Notes under the pieces: generated by a model
The model's input: only the letters and a program-made list of their open reading frames with translations
Told to the model about the DNA's origin: nothing
Database searches by the model: none
Program-made: the position numbers and the translations under genes
NCBI GenBank assembly: GCA_025056555.1
Contig: JANWVZ010000010.1
Coordinates: forward strand, 1-39,750
Length of the DNA stretch: 39,750 nt
Direction of reading: 5' to 3'
From: Gemmatales bacterium
GTDB lineage: Bacteria > Planctomycetota > Planctomycetia > Gemmatales > HRBIN36
In this document: positions 20,520-29,258 of the stretch, one piece after another
How positions within the stretch are numbered: the first letter of the stretch is position 1
Layout of the letters: each line of letters starts with the position of its first letter

Positions 20520-21863
20520 ATGCTGCGGCAAGAACTCTTGGGTGTCCTGGCCAGTCTGTCCGTGGCGAGTTGTGCGAGTGGTAGTGAATGGACTTTACTT
20601 CACCACAGCGTGCGCTTCACGGGGCGATCCGCAGCGCTCTTCTGCTCTGAGCGACCATGGTCGGAACCTGCAACAAGACGCGGCCCAGGGATTTCCGAAG
20701 TGAGCAGAGGGCGGAATGACCCCGACTCTGGAGGCGATCCGAATCCGTCGAGGGATTCGTCGGCGTTACCCTTGGCTCAAGCTTCGCCACCGTCGTTGCC
20801 TGCCACTCCAAGCCCCACCTTAGGAACACCTGCGGAAGGGAAAACGGTTTTGTCCACCCAAGCCCTGGGTGGAGTGCTAGTGCGAGTCAACGGCGAACCG
20901 ATCCTCGAGGAAGAGGTTCGTGCCCTGGCCCGATGGCTGATTGAGGAATATGTTCAGCGCGTGCGCCCTGCTTCGCTCAATGACGAGGCGGAGCGGCGCG
21001 CCATCGAGGTGGAAGTCTCGCGCCGACTGGGTGAAGTCCTCGAACAGCTCATTGACCGTGAATTGCTGTACCAGGAAGCGGAAAAACGCGTTCCGCCGCG
21101 GGGCATGGAACTGGTGCGCAAGGCCGCTCAACAGGAAATCGAGCGACAACTACAGCGTCGACGCCAGCAAATGGGTTTTCGTACCGAAGATGAATTACGC
21201 GAGTATCTGGCGCAACAGCGCATCTCGCTGCCTACTCTGCGCCGACAGGTGGAACGGAATCTGATCGCGGAAGAGTATCTGCGTACCTTGATTCGCCCCA
21301 AATTCGAGCAAATCGATCGCCGACAACTCTGGGATTATTATCAACGCCACCTCAAGAAATTCGAGCAACCCGAGCGGGTGGAATGGCAATACATTTTTAT
21401 TTCTGCGCGGGAGGGAGCACGCCACCTGCGTCCGGGGGAATCGGCAGATCCGGCGAAAGCGCGAGCCCATGCCGAGTTTGTGTATGCCTTGGCGCGGCAA
21501 GCAAAGACGCCCGAAGAATTCTCGCGCCTTGCGGAGCACTATTCGGACGGTCCCAGCCGCTCCGGGGAGGGTGAGGGACATGACTTGCAATCAATTCGTC
21601 CGGTGGAGTTAGCCGAACTCGTGTGGAAGACACCCCCCGGCCAGGTCGGGCCACTGGTCCCTGCGTCGGATGGTCGCGGTTACCATATCTTTCGTGTCCA
21701 TAAACATGATCCCGCACGCACCATTCCCTTCGAGGAGGCTTGCCTGGAAATTCGCCGTCTGCTCCAGAACGAAATATTCCTAACGGAACGCGATCGCATC
21801 CTTCGCGAGCTCCGCGCCAAAGCCCACATCGAATACCCCGCCAGGAACAGTTCGCCCCGTTAG
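20520..21863 (+). CDS. Parvulin-type peptidyl-prolyl isomerase lipoprotein (SurA/PrsA-like)
   Basis: The gene encodes 447 residues, with GGAG 7 nt before the ATG. The N-terminus LLGVLASLSVASC fits a lipobox (V-A-S-C, Cys18), so the protein is probably anchored at a membrane facing the periplasm. A Pro/Ser-rich linker (about 50-110) precedes a SurA-N/chaperone-like helical domain (about 117-280) that begins VLVRVNGEPILEEEV. A PpiC rotamase domain follows (about 285-395): VEWQYIFI, EEFSRLAEHYSDGPS, LVWKTPPGQVGPLVPASDGRGYHIFRV. The order N-chaperone then one parvulin domain resembles PrsA and single-domain SurA homologues, which assist folding of exported proteins. It follows mfd by 55 bp and may be cotranscribed with it, although the functions are not obviously linked. 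Confidence 0.9.
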   Translation: MLRQELLGVLASLSVASCASGSEWTLLHHSVRFTGRSAALFCSERPWSEPATRRGPGISEVSRGRNDPDSGGDPNPSRDSSALPLAQASPPSLPATPSPTLGTPAEGKTVLSTQALGGVLVRVNGEPILEEEVRALARWLIEEYVQRVRPASLNDEAERRAIEVEVSRRLGEVLEQLIDRELLYQEAEKRVPPRGMELVRKAAQQEIERQLQRRRQQMGFRTEDELREYLAQQRISLPTLRRQVERNLIAEEYLRTLIRPKFEQIDRRQLWDYYQRHLKKFEQPERVEWQYIFISAREGARHLRPGESADPAKARAHAEFVYALARQAKTPEEFSRLAEHYSDGPSRSGEGEGHDLQSIRPVELAELVWKTPPGQVGPLVPASDGRGYHIFRVHKHDPARTIPFEEACLEIRRLLQNEIFLTERDRILRELRAKAHIEYPARNSSPR

Positions 21864-22655
21864 CAACCCCCATTGCCGGGCTGCCTTGGTTAGCCAGTAC
21901 CCGGCTCGGCTTGGCGGTGATAGACTCATGGGAAAAGCGTTTCCTAATATCTGCTCCAGGCAGTCAAGTACACAGAACTGCCATGAGCGGAGGTTGGCCT
22001 TCGTTCAAGAACTGACGCTCCCGTAAGGATCAATTGCTTGGGCCTCGTGGGCTGCTGGTCAGAGGCTTGGCATTCTTACAAAGCGAAAACGAACCGCGTT
22101 CTCGGTTTTTCTTATCCTTTGGGCCAATCGGCGAGGAAATGCGCGTGGAGGTGTTAACGTGTCTGGCGAGTTCAACCGCGGCTAGGGTTAAGGTGAATCG
22201 TATCAGTGAGAAGGGGCGTTTACGAGTGTGACCGATTGGCCGTCGCGCGGTCTCCAATCTAGTGGTCGAGGAAATGCGTTTGGAGATATGTGTACACTGG
22301 GGAAGCGGACCAGTCGTGTTTGGCTGGGGGAGCCAATCGGTCAGTGGGATACAGGTGTCGAAAGCCCTGGCCAGAATAGTGACGACTGAAGGCTTATCCG
22401 TCGGCCACGACTTTGCAACCTAACAAGCGTATGTTTTCGCCAGCAGTTGATCGAGAGGGCTGAACATGAGTTCGTAAACACGGAAACTGCGAGCCAGCCA
22501 GATGAAGGACAATGACTAGTGACGAGGGCGCAAAATTACCCCGTGCGCCAAACTGGCTGAGGCCGATTGATGAGCAGCCTTGCCGCTAATGCTACGGGGA
22601 GAATTGGTCTTCCGGATGGGTCTGTCTTAATGGTCGGCGGGAACGCGGATGGGAG
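21864..22655. other. Intergenic region without recognised gene
   Basis: This is 792 bp between convergent genes. Short frames are present but none has a family motif. GCCGGG (about 21874) and CCCGGC (about 21899) could form a stem after the PPIase gene but no T run follows. CGAGGAAATGCG occurs twice (about 22131 and 22267), and GGCCAATCGG/CCGATTGGCC form a distant inverted pair. I see no clear function. Confidence 0.4.
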
Positions 22656-23597
22656 TTATTGTGGGCTCGGGGGAGGAGTGGTAGCACCGGGTGGGCAATA
22701 GTTAGCGATACGCTCCAGAGCGAGCATGAGGGCATGGGTGCCCTTACGGCCATAGCCTTGTGCTTTGAGCGCCACGTACAGTTGCTCCGCCAGAGCCAAG
22801 CCCGGTAAGGGGAGATTCATACGACGCGCTTCAGCGAGGGCGATCCCCATGTCCTTGATAAAATGTTCCACAAAAAATCCCGGCTCGAAATTGCGCTGAA
22901 TGATGCGTGGGCCATAGTTCAGCAGCGACCAGCTCGAGGCAGCCCCACCACCCACCGATTCCAGGACACGGGTTGGATCCAATCCTGCCTTATAGGCGTA
23001 GAGCATGGCTTCACAAACGCCGATCATGGTAGTGGCGATGAGGATTTGATTGACCATTTTCGTGTGCTGCCCAGCGCCGGCGGGCCCCTGAAGCACAATG
23101 GTCTTACCCATGCACTCGAAGATCGGCTTGACCGCTTCGAACACCTCGCGGTCACCGCCTACCATGATGGATAACCGCGCTTCCCGTGCGCCAACGTCGC
23201 CTCCGGATACGGGCGCATCGAGCGCCCCGACCCCCTTCACGCGGGCCGCCTGGTAAATCTCTTGCGCGAGAGTGGGTTCGCTGGTCGTCATGTCCACCAC
23301 GATCATGCCGGGTCGGCTGCCGGCCAGAACGCCATTGCTGCCCAGAAAGACTTCGCGTACATCCTGGGGGAAGCCAACGATAGCAAACACCACGTCGGAT
23401 CGTTCAGCTACTGCCTTGGGAGTGTCGGCGAAAGTGGCGCCCAGTTCCACTAGAGGTTGGGCCTTCTCGCGGCTTCGATTGTACACGGTGGCGGTGTAAC
23501 CTTTTTGCATGACATGCTGGCACATCCAGCGCCCCATGACGCCTGTACCGATCCAGCCAATTCGCGTTTTTCCCGGCGTGGCCGTCGCATATACCAT
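22656..23597 (-). CDS. NAD(P)-dependent 3-hydroxyisobutyrate dehydrogenase-family oxidoreductase
   Basis: I chose the ATG at 23597 because AAGGAG lies 7 nt upstream and the Rossmann strand then begins at once, giving 313 residues; the frame extends to 23744 without conservation. Features are the dinucleotide-binding GWIGTGVMG (14-22), the substrate-binding [11 protein letters not shown] (about 127-137), and [11 protein letters not shown] with the catalytic Lys180, all diagnostic of the beta-hydroxyacid dehydrogenase family (3-hydroxyisobutyrate, tartronate semialdehyde and glyoxylate/succinic semialdehyde reductases). A helical C-terminal domain completes the fold. The precise substrate is not determinable. 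A Pro-rich tail ([13 protein letters not shown]) is unusual. The gene lies 122 bp downstream of the ArsC-like gene on the same strand and may share its transcript. Confidence 0.92.
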   Translation of the reverse strand: MVYATATPGKTRIGWIGTGVMGRWMCQHVMQKGYTATVYNRSREKAQPLVELGATFADTPKAVAERSDVVFAIVGFPQDVREVFLGSNGVLAGSRPGMIVVDMTTSEPTLAQEIYQAARVKGVGALDAPVSGGDVGAREARLSIMVGGDREVFEAVKPIFECMGKTIVLQGPAGAGQHTKMVNQILIATTMIGVCEAMLYAYKAGLDPTRVLESVGGGAASSWSLLNYGPRIIQRNFEPGFFVEHFIKDMGIALAEARRMNLPLPGLALAEQLYVALKAQGYGRKGTHALMLALERIANYCPPGATTPPPSPQ

Positions 23598-23719
23598 GTG
23601 CTGCTCCTTTGCGTGAAAATTCGTCAATCCGCTTGAAGGATCCGGGGCGCAAAGACCCGGCGCGGCGTTAGCAGTTCTGCCTGTGGGGCTTGGTGGCACT
23701 TCGCCGTGGAATAGCGGTT

Positions 23720-24064
23720 TTACAGACCGAAAAGTTGTCGGCAAGTCGCTTCGTCAAATCCGACGACCAGCGTTTGGCCGACGCGAAAAGTAGGAGCTCG
23801 CAGGTAGCCCGTGGGGCCAGCGAGGAGTTTCTTAACGTCATCCTGTTTGAGCTGATTCAGGTCGAATCTTCGCACCTGCTTGCCCTTGGCAACATGAAGC
23901 GCCGCCACATCCCGCAGCAAATCCAGGGCTTGGTCCGGGGATAAGGGGCGTTTGCGGGCGTCATGAGTATGTCGGGCGACGATGCTGTGTTTCGCAAGAA
24001 ACTCCTGCAATCGGCCACATGTTTTTCACCCAGGCCGATGATACAGCCAATCAATCTGCGGCAT
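23720..24064 (-). CDS. Putative selenoprotein: ArsC-family thioredoxin-fold protein with UxxC motif
   Basis: Seen: an ATG at 24064 with AGGAG about 11 nt upstream opens [12 protein letters not shown]. An in-frame TGA follows at 24026-24028, and the same frame continues [13 protein letters not shown] to a TAA at 23720. Read through, the product has 114 residues. Homologues known to me in the ArsC/Spx-like family begin with a beta strand and then CxxC (Spx: SPSCTSC). Here the TGA replaces the first Cys, giving U-K-T-C (13-16). The C-terminal half has the family's [21 protein letters not shown], including the cis-Pro strand. Inference: TGA is decoded as selenocysteine. A hairpin at 23992-24010 fits a bacterial SECIS. 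It is probably a cytoplasmic thiol/selenol redox enzyme. The alternative is a nonsense mutation or a sequencing error, but the position at the redox residue argues against that. The selA, selB and selC genes are not in this window. Confidence 0.75.
23986..24019 (-). promoter_or_regulatory. Putative bacterial SECIS element
   Basis: After the TGA (24026-24028), TTGCAGGA pairs with TCTTGCGA (23992-24010) to make an 8-bp stem, with two G-U pairs, around a GUU loop (24000-24002). A lower TGTG/CACA pairing (24016-24019 with 23986-23989) extends it across an asymmetric internal loop. The loop starts with G and lies 23 nt after the UGA, within the range usual for bacterial SECIS elements. I folded it by eye. 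Confidence 0.5.
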
Positions 24065-24161
24065 TGGGTCTTGCTCCTGACGACGACTCGTGAGCGTGGC
24101 GTATAGTAGGCTTTATTGTCGTTTCCCGGTCAAGGGTTGGCCAGCGCCGACAGAGGGCAGA

Positions 24162-24404
24162 ATGAACTGGATAGACAAGAAACCAGCATACTTCAGTCGA
24201 GGCGAAAACATCATGCTCAAGGGGCAGCCCGACAAATCCGATAATGCGCCTGGGATGGGAAATGCCAAACATGCCGATTCTGGCAGGGAAGAAAATTTCA
24301 CGAGGACGGGGGAACCGGAGCTTGACGATTCAGGGCGGCTAGTGCGTTGGGCAGAAACGGCGGCAGGAAATGACCACGACAACGAAATCGCACAGCCCTG
24401 CTGA
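24162..24404 (+). CDS. Possible small hydrophilic protein overlapping the TPR gene
   Basis: This open frame of 80 codons (ATG at 24162; another ATG at 24213) ends 35 nt inside the next gene, an arrangement compatible with translational coupling. The product is hydrophilic, rich in Asp, Glu, Gly and Asn, with no domain I recognise. A weak AGGGC lies upstream of 24162, and AGGCG lies before 24213. It could equally be an untranslated leader of the TPR cluster. Confidence 0.25.
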   Translation: MNWIDKKPAYFSRGENIMLKGQPDKSDNAPGMGNAKHADSGREENFTRTGEPELDDSGRLVRWAETAAGNDHDNEIAQPC

Positions 24405-26499
24405 AGGGGTGAGCGAGACCGTGACGCGAACCCGGGGATGGTATGCCTGGCTGATGCTGGGCATAGGCGTCAGCGGGCTGGCCATAGGGGCGGCTCTAGG
24501 TACGGTCACACTTCTGTTACGGCCCGAGTCTGAGCTTCACAAGTCCCAGAACAGTTATGATTCCGGGTCGCGGGACGAAAATCAAAACCTGGTGGACCGA
24601 GGGGATGAAAAACTGTTGGAACGGGAATATGGAGCGGCTTTGAGCCTGTATCGGAGTTATCTGGGGCCGGAGCCGCCGCCGCTGGTGCAGTTGCGCGTGG
24701 CCATGTGCCTGGATGGCCTGGGACAATGGGGGGAGGCGCAGCAGATCTACGCGGCTTTGGCGCAGCGCTTTCCGCAAACCGCATTGGCATTTGCCTGTCA
24801 AGTAGCGCTTGCAAGATTGGAATATCGGCAAGGGAGGCACCGGGCGGCTCGGCAGCGCCTGGCTCAGGCCTTGTTGCATGCTCCCGACCACATGATGCGT
24901 CAGCCCGGCGTGCTCGGAGCCTTGCGGTTGCAGTACTTTGCCTGGTCGCTGATGGGCCGCGCACAGGGACGGACACCGAGTGTCCTCGAGCCCGCCTTGG
25001 TATCGGCACCTTGGAGCCTGGAACCGCCTGAAGTTCAATGGCTGTGGATGAGTAAACTGGGCGAACAAGCGTTGCGTTCGTGGCCAGTGCCGGATGAGAC
25101 TTGGCAGATTCAGAGTGGCCCGCTGGCGGAAGAGATGCTGGTCAACTGCCATATCTCGCGACGCACTTTCGCCGATACAATCCAGCGTTTAGCTCAGGAA
25201 GCACGTCTGGAACTCCACTGTTCGAACACGGCACAGGCAGCGCTTGGACAACGGCTACTCCAGGACGTCCGTATTGAGAATTACCCGTTAGGGGAGGTAG
25301 TTAGCCTATTGACGGAAGCGGCTGACTGTGTCTGGTATCGGCAGGAGAATCGGCTTTACATATTGAGCAACGGAGAACGTGCGTTAGCCGAGCATTCCAC
25401 TCAGAAGGTACCGATCGCGGAGCTGATCCGCGAAAGCGCCAACCGCGCGACATTAGCCACACTGAACCGGTTGTTGTTGCAGGGGCAGGATGGCGCTATA
25501 CCCGATAGCCATCGGCTCTTTTGGCTGAAGGGGTGGTGTCATTACGAACTAGGACAGCGGGGCGAAGCAAGCACTTGGTGGGAACGCCTGTTGCTTCGTT
25601 GGCCACAGCAATCAGAAGCCTTTTACGCCAGCTTCAATCTGGGGGTGCTCTCTTGGCAGGAAGGGGACACGGAGACAGCTAAGCGGATGTGGATGCGTGC
25701 CGCTGACCAGGCTCCCGAACATCAGTTCACCCCGTGGGCCTATCTTTACATCGGACGCGCAGAGCTAGAGCAATTACACGTGGAGGCGGCGGTTACACCG
25801 TTGCGCCGTGCAGCTTCAAGCTCGGCCACTCCGGAGCCACGGACTACTGCTTTGCTGTTGCTGGCCGCGTGTTATTTGTACTCGGACAACCCTGCGGCAG
25901 CCCACCAGGTGCTGGTAGAGCATCGGCGCTCTTTCGTGGCGGAGCCGATGCGAAGTTGTGCCGCATTCCTGGATGCGTTAGCGCGGTCGCGGCTGCGGAG
26001 CCACCGCGCTGCGGCACGGCAGGAAGCGGAAGACCTGTTAACCGCATTGTTGCACGTTCCGGATTGGCGTCTTTTGGAGCCGCTGGGACCGTTGCTGGCG
26101 GGGCAAGCGTGGATGCAGCTGCACTTGCCCGAACAAGCCCTGCGCATTTACCGCTTGGTTTTGCCGCGAGCCCGATCCGTCTATCGCAGGGAACTATTAC
26201 TGGCTTATGGGGAGAGTTGCCTGGCTTTAGGACTCCATGCCGAGCTTCGCCGCAGTACCAGCGAACTGCTGCAATCCCCAGACACAACGCGATCAGCAGC
26301 GGCGCACTGGCTCCTGGCTCGTTCTGCCTTTCATCAGGCCGACTATTCGCGCGCGGTCGAACATGCCCGCCAAGTCTTGCTTCAGCCGGGGCAAATTCCT
26401 CGAACCGAAGTCCTGCATCTGATGGGTCAGGCTTATGTCGCGCTCGGAGATGTGCAGCGTGCGGCAGACTGTTTCGCCGGCCGATTTCCGGAATCTTAA
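24370..26499 (+). CDS. Membrane-anchored TPR protein with STN-like segment
   Basis: The gene encodes 709 residues. A single membrane span (about 27-50, WLMLGIGVSGLAIGAALGTVTLLL) follows a short cytoplasmic N-terminus, placing the bulk outside the cytoplasmic membrane. Tetratricopeptide-like repeats start at about 75 (LLEREYGAALSLYRSYL, LGQWGEAQQIYAALAQRFP, YRQGRHRAARQRLAQAL). They resume at about 385-700 (ELGQRGEASTWWERLLLRWP, EGDTETAKRMWMRAADQAP, ALGDVQRAADCFAG). Between them, at about 262-330, lies a segment resembling the STN (secretin/TonB short N-terminal) domain: TIQRLAQEARLELHCS, VRIENYPLGEVVSLLTEAAD, and VWYRQENRLYILS. It may organise an envelope complex. It is the first gene of a tight cluster; the next starts 22 bp downstream. 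Confidence 0.8.
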   Translation: MTTTTKSHSPAEGVSETVTRTRGWYAWLMLGIGVSGLAIGAALGTVTLLLRPESELHKSQNSYDSGSRDENQNLVDRGDEKLLEREYGAALSLYRSYLGPEPPPLVQLRVAMCLDGLGQWGEAQQIYAALAQRFPQTALAFACQVALARLEYRQGRHRAARQRLAQALLHAPDHMMRQPGVLGALRLQYFAWSLMGRAQGRTPSVLEPALVSAPWSLEPPEVQWLWMSKLGEQALRSWPVPDETWQIQSGPLAEEMLVNCHISRRTFADTIQRLAQEARLELHCSNTAQAALGQRLLQDVRIENYPLGEVVSLLTEAADCVWYRQENRLYILSNGERALAEHSTQKVPIAELIRESANRATLATLNRLLLQGQDGAIPDSHRLFWLKGWCHYELGQRGEASTWWERLLLRWPQQSEAFYASFNLGVLSWQEGDTETAKRMWMRAADQAPEHQFTPWAYLYIGRAELEQLHVEAAVTPLRRAASSSATPEPRTTALLLLAACYLYSDNPAAAHQVLVEHRRSFVAEPMRSCAAFLDALARSRLRSHRAAARQEAEDLLTALLHVPDWRLLEPLGPLLAGQAWMQLHLPEQALRIYRLVLPRARSVYRRELLLAYGESCLALGLHAELRRSTSELLQSPDTTRSAAAHWLLARSAFHQADYSRAVEHARQVLLQPGQIPRTEVLHLMGQAYVALGDVQRAADCFAGRFPES

Positions 26500-26521
26500 A
26501 TCCCCCGCCGAGGAGTGACTC

Positions 26522-27451
26522 ATGCCGGACAAGTATCGAATCCTCTGGTTCAGTTCGCTGAGTTGGTGCGTGGCTACGGCGAGTCTTGCTCAGTCGGACA
26601 TGCCGTTGCCGGCGCCTCGTCCCTTGCCTCTGCAAACCGACCAGACAGGCCCCACTTGTCATCCTGACCGGCGGTGTCGAATTCCTGAACGGACAGACAC
26701 GGCCGACACCCCGACGGCTAGCCAGTTAAGGCAGGAGTTAGAACGACTGCGACTCGAGCGGGAGCGGTTGCGGCAAATCCGCACTCAACCTGTGCTCCCG
26801 GTGCGTCCCGATGATGTCTCGGATGCGGAAGTGTTACAACGGCAGGTCCAGCGCCTGCTGATGCAGTGGGTCGTGGAGGGTAAGGTGCCAGAGAATCCCC
26901 TTACCCCGCCTCAAAGTAAGCCAACTACTCTACCGGAGTCTTCGGCAGCTCCAGATTTGTTCACCGGGGAGAACCTCGGCAAGCCTGTCGAAACGCGGCA
27001 GACGGGGCCGACCACCTCGGGCGACAAAACTCATCGCGCGTCCGGCACCGAATCTGGCCAGAAGGATCCGCCTCTCGCTCGCTCTGGTCCCCCGCAGGCT
27101 CCAAGCCAGGAAAATGAGGAAAAACCGCTGGCGCCGATGGAGTTGGGGCAAACTTTGTTTCAAGCGGGCAACTACGAAGCGGCCTTTGCCGCCTTTCGAT
27201 TGGTGGAACCGATTACCTTGTCGCGCGAGGATCGCTTATTGCTGCAATATCTGCAAGCCACCTGTCTGCGGAAATTGGGGCGCACCGAGGAGGCGGTCAA
27301 GCTTTACCGCGACATTGCAAACAGCCGCAGCGAGGCCTTTGCTGTCGAATGTGCCCAATGGCAATTGAGTCATCTCCGCTGGCAACAGGAAACCCAGCGT
27401 CGTCTGCAGCAGATTCGTACCTGGCGTGAGCAACGGCCAGCGGGCCGTTAG
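26522..27451 (+). CDS. Secreted coiled-coil and TPR protein
   Basis: The gene encodes 309 residues, with GAGGAG about 8 nt before the ATG. The N-terminus is a likely signal peptide (YRILWFSSLSWCVATASLAQS). A Pro-rich region is followed by a charged coiled coil at about 65-85 (LRQELERLRLERERLRQIR), a disordered Pro/Ser/Thr-rich linker, and one to two TPR motifs at about 205-275 (LGQTLFQAGNYEAAFAAF, LRKLGRTEEAVKLYRDI). The layout recalls the periplasmic cell-division/envelope protein CpoB/YbgF, which is coiled-coil then TPR, but no Tol-Pal genes are near and the similarity is structural only. It is probably cotranscribed with the membrane TPR gene upstream and the small helical gene 29 bp downstream. 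Confidence 0.75.
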   Translation: MPDKYRILWFSSLSWCVATASLAQSDMPLPAPRPLPLQTDQTGPTCHPDRRCRIPERTDTADTPTASQLRQELERLRLERERLRQIRTQPVLPVRPDDVSDAEVLQRQVQRLLMQWVVEGKVPENPLTPPQSKPTTLPESSAAPDLFTGENLGKPVETRQTGPTTSGDKTHRASGTESGQKDPPLARSGPPQAPSQENEEKPLAPMELGQTLFQAGNYEAAFAAFRLVEPITLSREDRLLLQYLQATCLRKLGRTEEAVKLYRDIANSRSEAFAVECAQWQLSHLRWQQETQRRLQQIRTWREQRPAGR

Positions 27452-27480
27452 AACACTGCCACACTTCGGAGACCGGCCTC

Positions 27481-28014
27481 ATGTCCGTTCCTGACCATGC
27501 TCCTGCGGATGAGGTATACCTTGTGCTGGAGCAACTGGCTCAAACGTATCGCGGAATGGAGAGTTTACTCCAGCAGTACCTCGCTCAGTTATCGGAGGGC
27601 TGGCTAGCGAATGAACTATTGACGGCATTACACGACCAGGTCATGCACTCGGCGGAATTGCTTACGACCCTGCAAAAGTTAAGCTCGACATCTTCCGAAC
27701 GGGACTCGCAGACATTCTCCCACCGAGCCGAGAAAAAGCAGCAAGTTTTGGAGATTCTGGGCCGAGTTCTGCAATGCCTGGCTCAGACTGAGGCACAGGT
27801 CCAGACATTTGCGGCAGCGCTCACGCCCCACAGCGCAGCGCTGGTCCAGGCGTGCTCCATGCGCCAGGCCTATCAACTGGCTCTGGCAACTTGTCAAGAA
27901 GCTCGAACGGCATCCCTGGAATTCTGCTTCCCTGAGACTCTCCCCAATGAGCTTCCCCCGCAGTCCGAACCCGCCACTTCTGCCGGAAGCGAGCGTAAGC
28001 CGGACAACTGCTGA
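27481..28014 (+). CDS. Small helical protein of unknown function
   Basis: The gene encodes 177 residues, with GGAGA about 10 nt before the ATG. I do not recognise the family. The sequence is almost entirely predicted helix with heptad-like Leu spacing (VLEQLAQTYRGMESLLQQYLAQL, VLEILGRVLQCLAQTEAQVQTFAAAL) and a Pro/Ser-rich tail. It has no signal peptide or membrane span, so it is probably cytoplasmic. The layout of long amphipathic helices in a protein of about 150 residues is similar to FlgN-type chaperones, but no diagnostic motif is present. Its last 68 nt overlap the start I assign to the sigma-54 activator, which suggests translational coupling and a related role. Confidence 0.65.
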   Translation: MSVPDHAPADEVYLVLEQLAQTYRGMESLLQQYLAQLSEGWLANELLTALHDQVMHSAELLTTLQKLSSTSSERDSQTFSHRAEKKQQVLEILGRVLQCLAQTEAQVQTFAAALTPHSAALVQACSMRQAYQLALATCQEARTASLEFCFPETLPNELPPQSEPATSAGSERKPDNC

Positions 28015-29212
28015 GCGCGGCGCCGACCCTTCCGGGAAAGGGGCGTCCCTCTGGCAACAGGTCCTGGAAACCGCGCAGTTTGTCGGTGATCCGGCATCGG
28101 CTAGGGTACTGCCGTTATGCCTTCAGGTGCCCGGTGGCGACCCTAGTGCTTCCCACTTTCTCACCGCTTCGCCACGGGTGCACGAGTTGCTGCGCTTGGC
28201 TGCCGTCACAGCCCGCACAGACTGGCCCGTGCTCATTCATGGGGAGACGGGCACCGGTAAGGAATTGCTCGCACGCCTCCTTCATCATTGGAGCCCGCGC
28301 GGTCATCACCCCTTTATTGCAGTCAATTGCGCCGCTCTACCGGAGACCCTTGTCGAAAGTGAACTCTTTGGCTGTGAGCGCGGTTCCTATACAGGCGCCA
28401 GTATCTCACGGCCGGGCTACTTTGAATTGGCCGACGGTGGTACACTGGTGCTGGACGAGATTAGCGAATTACCGCAGCCCGTGCAGGCCAAGTTGCTGCG
28501 GGTTCTGGAGGAGCAGCGCATCCATCGGCTGGGAGCGAGCCGGCCTCGCGCAGTTTCCGTGCGGATTTTGGCATTGAGTAACCGCCCTTTGGATGTCTTG
28601 GCCCGGCAAGGGCTGTTTCGCGTTGACCTGCTCCATCGCCTCAGTGTCCAGGAATTGCACCTCCCCTCCTTGCGCCAACGCCCCGAGGACATACCTTTGC
28701 TGGCCGAGCACTTTCTTCAACTGGCACGGCTTCATTTCCAGCAACCTGCTTTGCAATGGCACCCGTCATCGTTGGTGGCACTGGGTAACTATTCCTGGCC
28801 CGGCAACGTCCGGCAGTTACGCAACGTCACTTGGCAAGCCGCCCTGAAGGCCTATTACCGAGGGGTAACGATCATCTCACCCCAATGTTTACCGGCAACC
28901 CTAGCCATGCGTGATAGTTCCAGCGAAGCAGATAAGGAACGACCGCATGGCAGCGAGCTAGGCTCGGCAGCGAATGCACTTATGACCCACGAGCTTACTG
29001 GGAGTGCACTACCGACAGACCCAGGGGATCGCGAGCCGATGGCGCAGGCCACCGGGCCAAACCTTCGTCTGGAGGCACTCGAACGCTGGGCCATCCAGGA
29101 AGCGCTTCGCCAAACCCGCGGCCATCGTCGCCGCGCTGCCCAGCTCTTGGGTATCTCCCTGCGCACTTTGTTCAATAAGCTGCGCCGCTATCAGTTGGTC
29201 GGCACCCGCTGA
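27947..29212 (+). CDS. Sigma-54-dependent transcriptional activator, no sensor domain
   Basis: The ATG at 27947 gives 421 residues; the open frame runs back to 27809 but only overlaps the previous gene. The start is uncertain because no good ribosome binding site is seen. The AAA+ domain is complete: Walker A GETGTGKE (99-106), the sigma-54 contact loop as GSYTGA (146-151) instead of the usual GAFTGA, Walker B LVLDE (167-171), the arginine-finger region FRVDLLHRL (224-232), and NYSWPGNVRQLRN. A Fis-type helix-turn-helix closes the protein (about 385-415, GHRRRAAQLLGISLRTLFNKLRR). There is no receiver, PAS or GAF domain; the first 75 residues are short and unstructured-looking. Its activity may be set by a partner such as the coupled upstream gene. 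Targets are unknown. Confidence 0.9.
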   Translation: MSFPRSPNPPLLPEASVSRTTAERGADPSGKGASLWQQVLETAQFVGDPASARVLPLCLQVPGGDPSASHFLTASPRVHELLRLAAVTARTDWPVLIHGETGTGKELLARLLHHWSPRGHHPFIAVNCAALPETLVESELFGCERGSYTGASISRPGYFELADGGTLVLDEISELPQPVQAKLLRVLEEQRIHRLGASRPRAVSVRILALSNRPLDVLARQGLFRVDLLHRLSVQELHLPSLRQRPEDIPLLAEHFLQLARLHFQQPALQWHPSSLVALGNYSWPGNVRQLRNVTWQAALKAYYRGVTIISPQCLPATLAMRDSSSEADKERPHGSELGSAANALMTHELTGSALPTDPGDREPMAQATGPNLRLEALERWAIQEALRQTRGHRRRAAQLLGISLRTLFNKLRRYQLVGTR

Positions 29213-29258
29213 TACCATACAATGTGGCAAGCTTCTCGAACCGTGCGAATAAGGAACC

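Noticed and set aside
22114-22290. GGCCAATCGG/CCGATTGGCC inverted pair and duplicated CGAGGAAATGCG as a possible mobile element
   Set aside because: The matches are short, the flanks do not align, and no target duplication is seen.
23720-24010. A 96-residue protein starting at the TTG at 24010
   Set aside because: It would start in the middle of the thioredoxin fold without a ribosome binding site. The frame extends upstream through TGA to a good ATG, which fits the family N-terminus.
25844-26662. Long frames antisense to or out of frame with the TPR gene (25734-26662)
   Set aside because: They have shadow composition, and the TPR frame shows regular repeats throughout.
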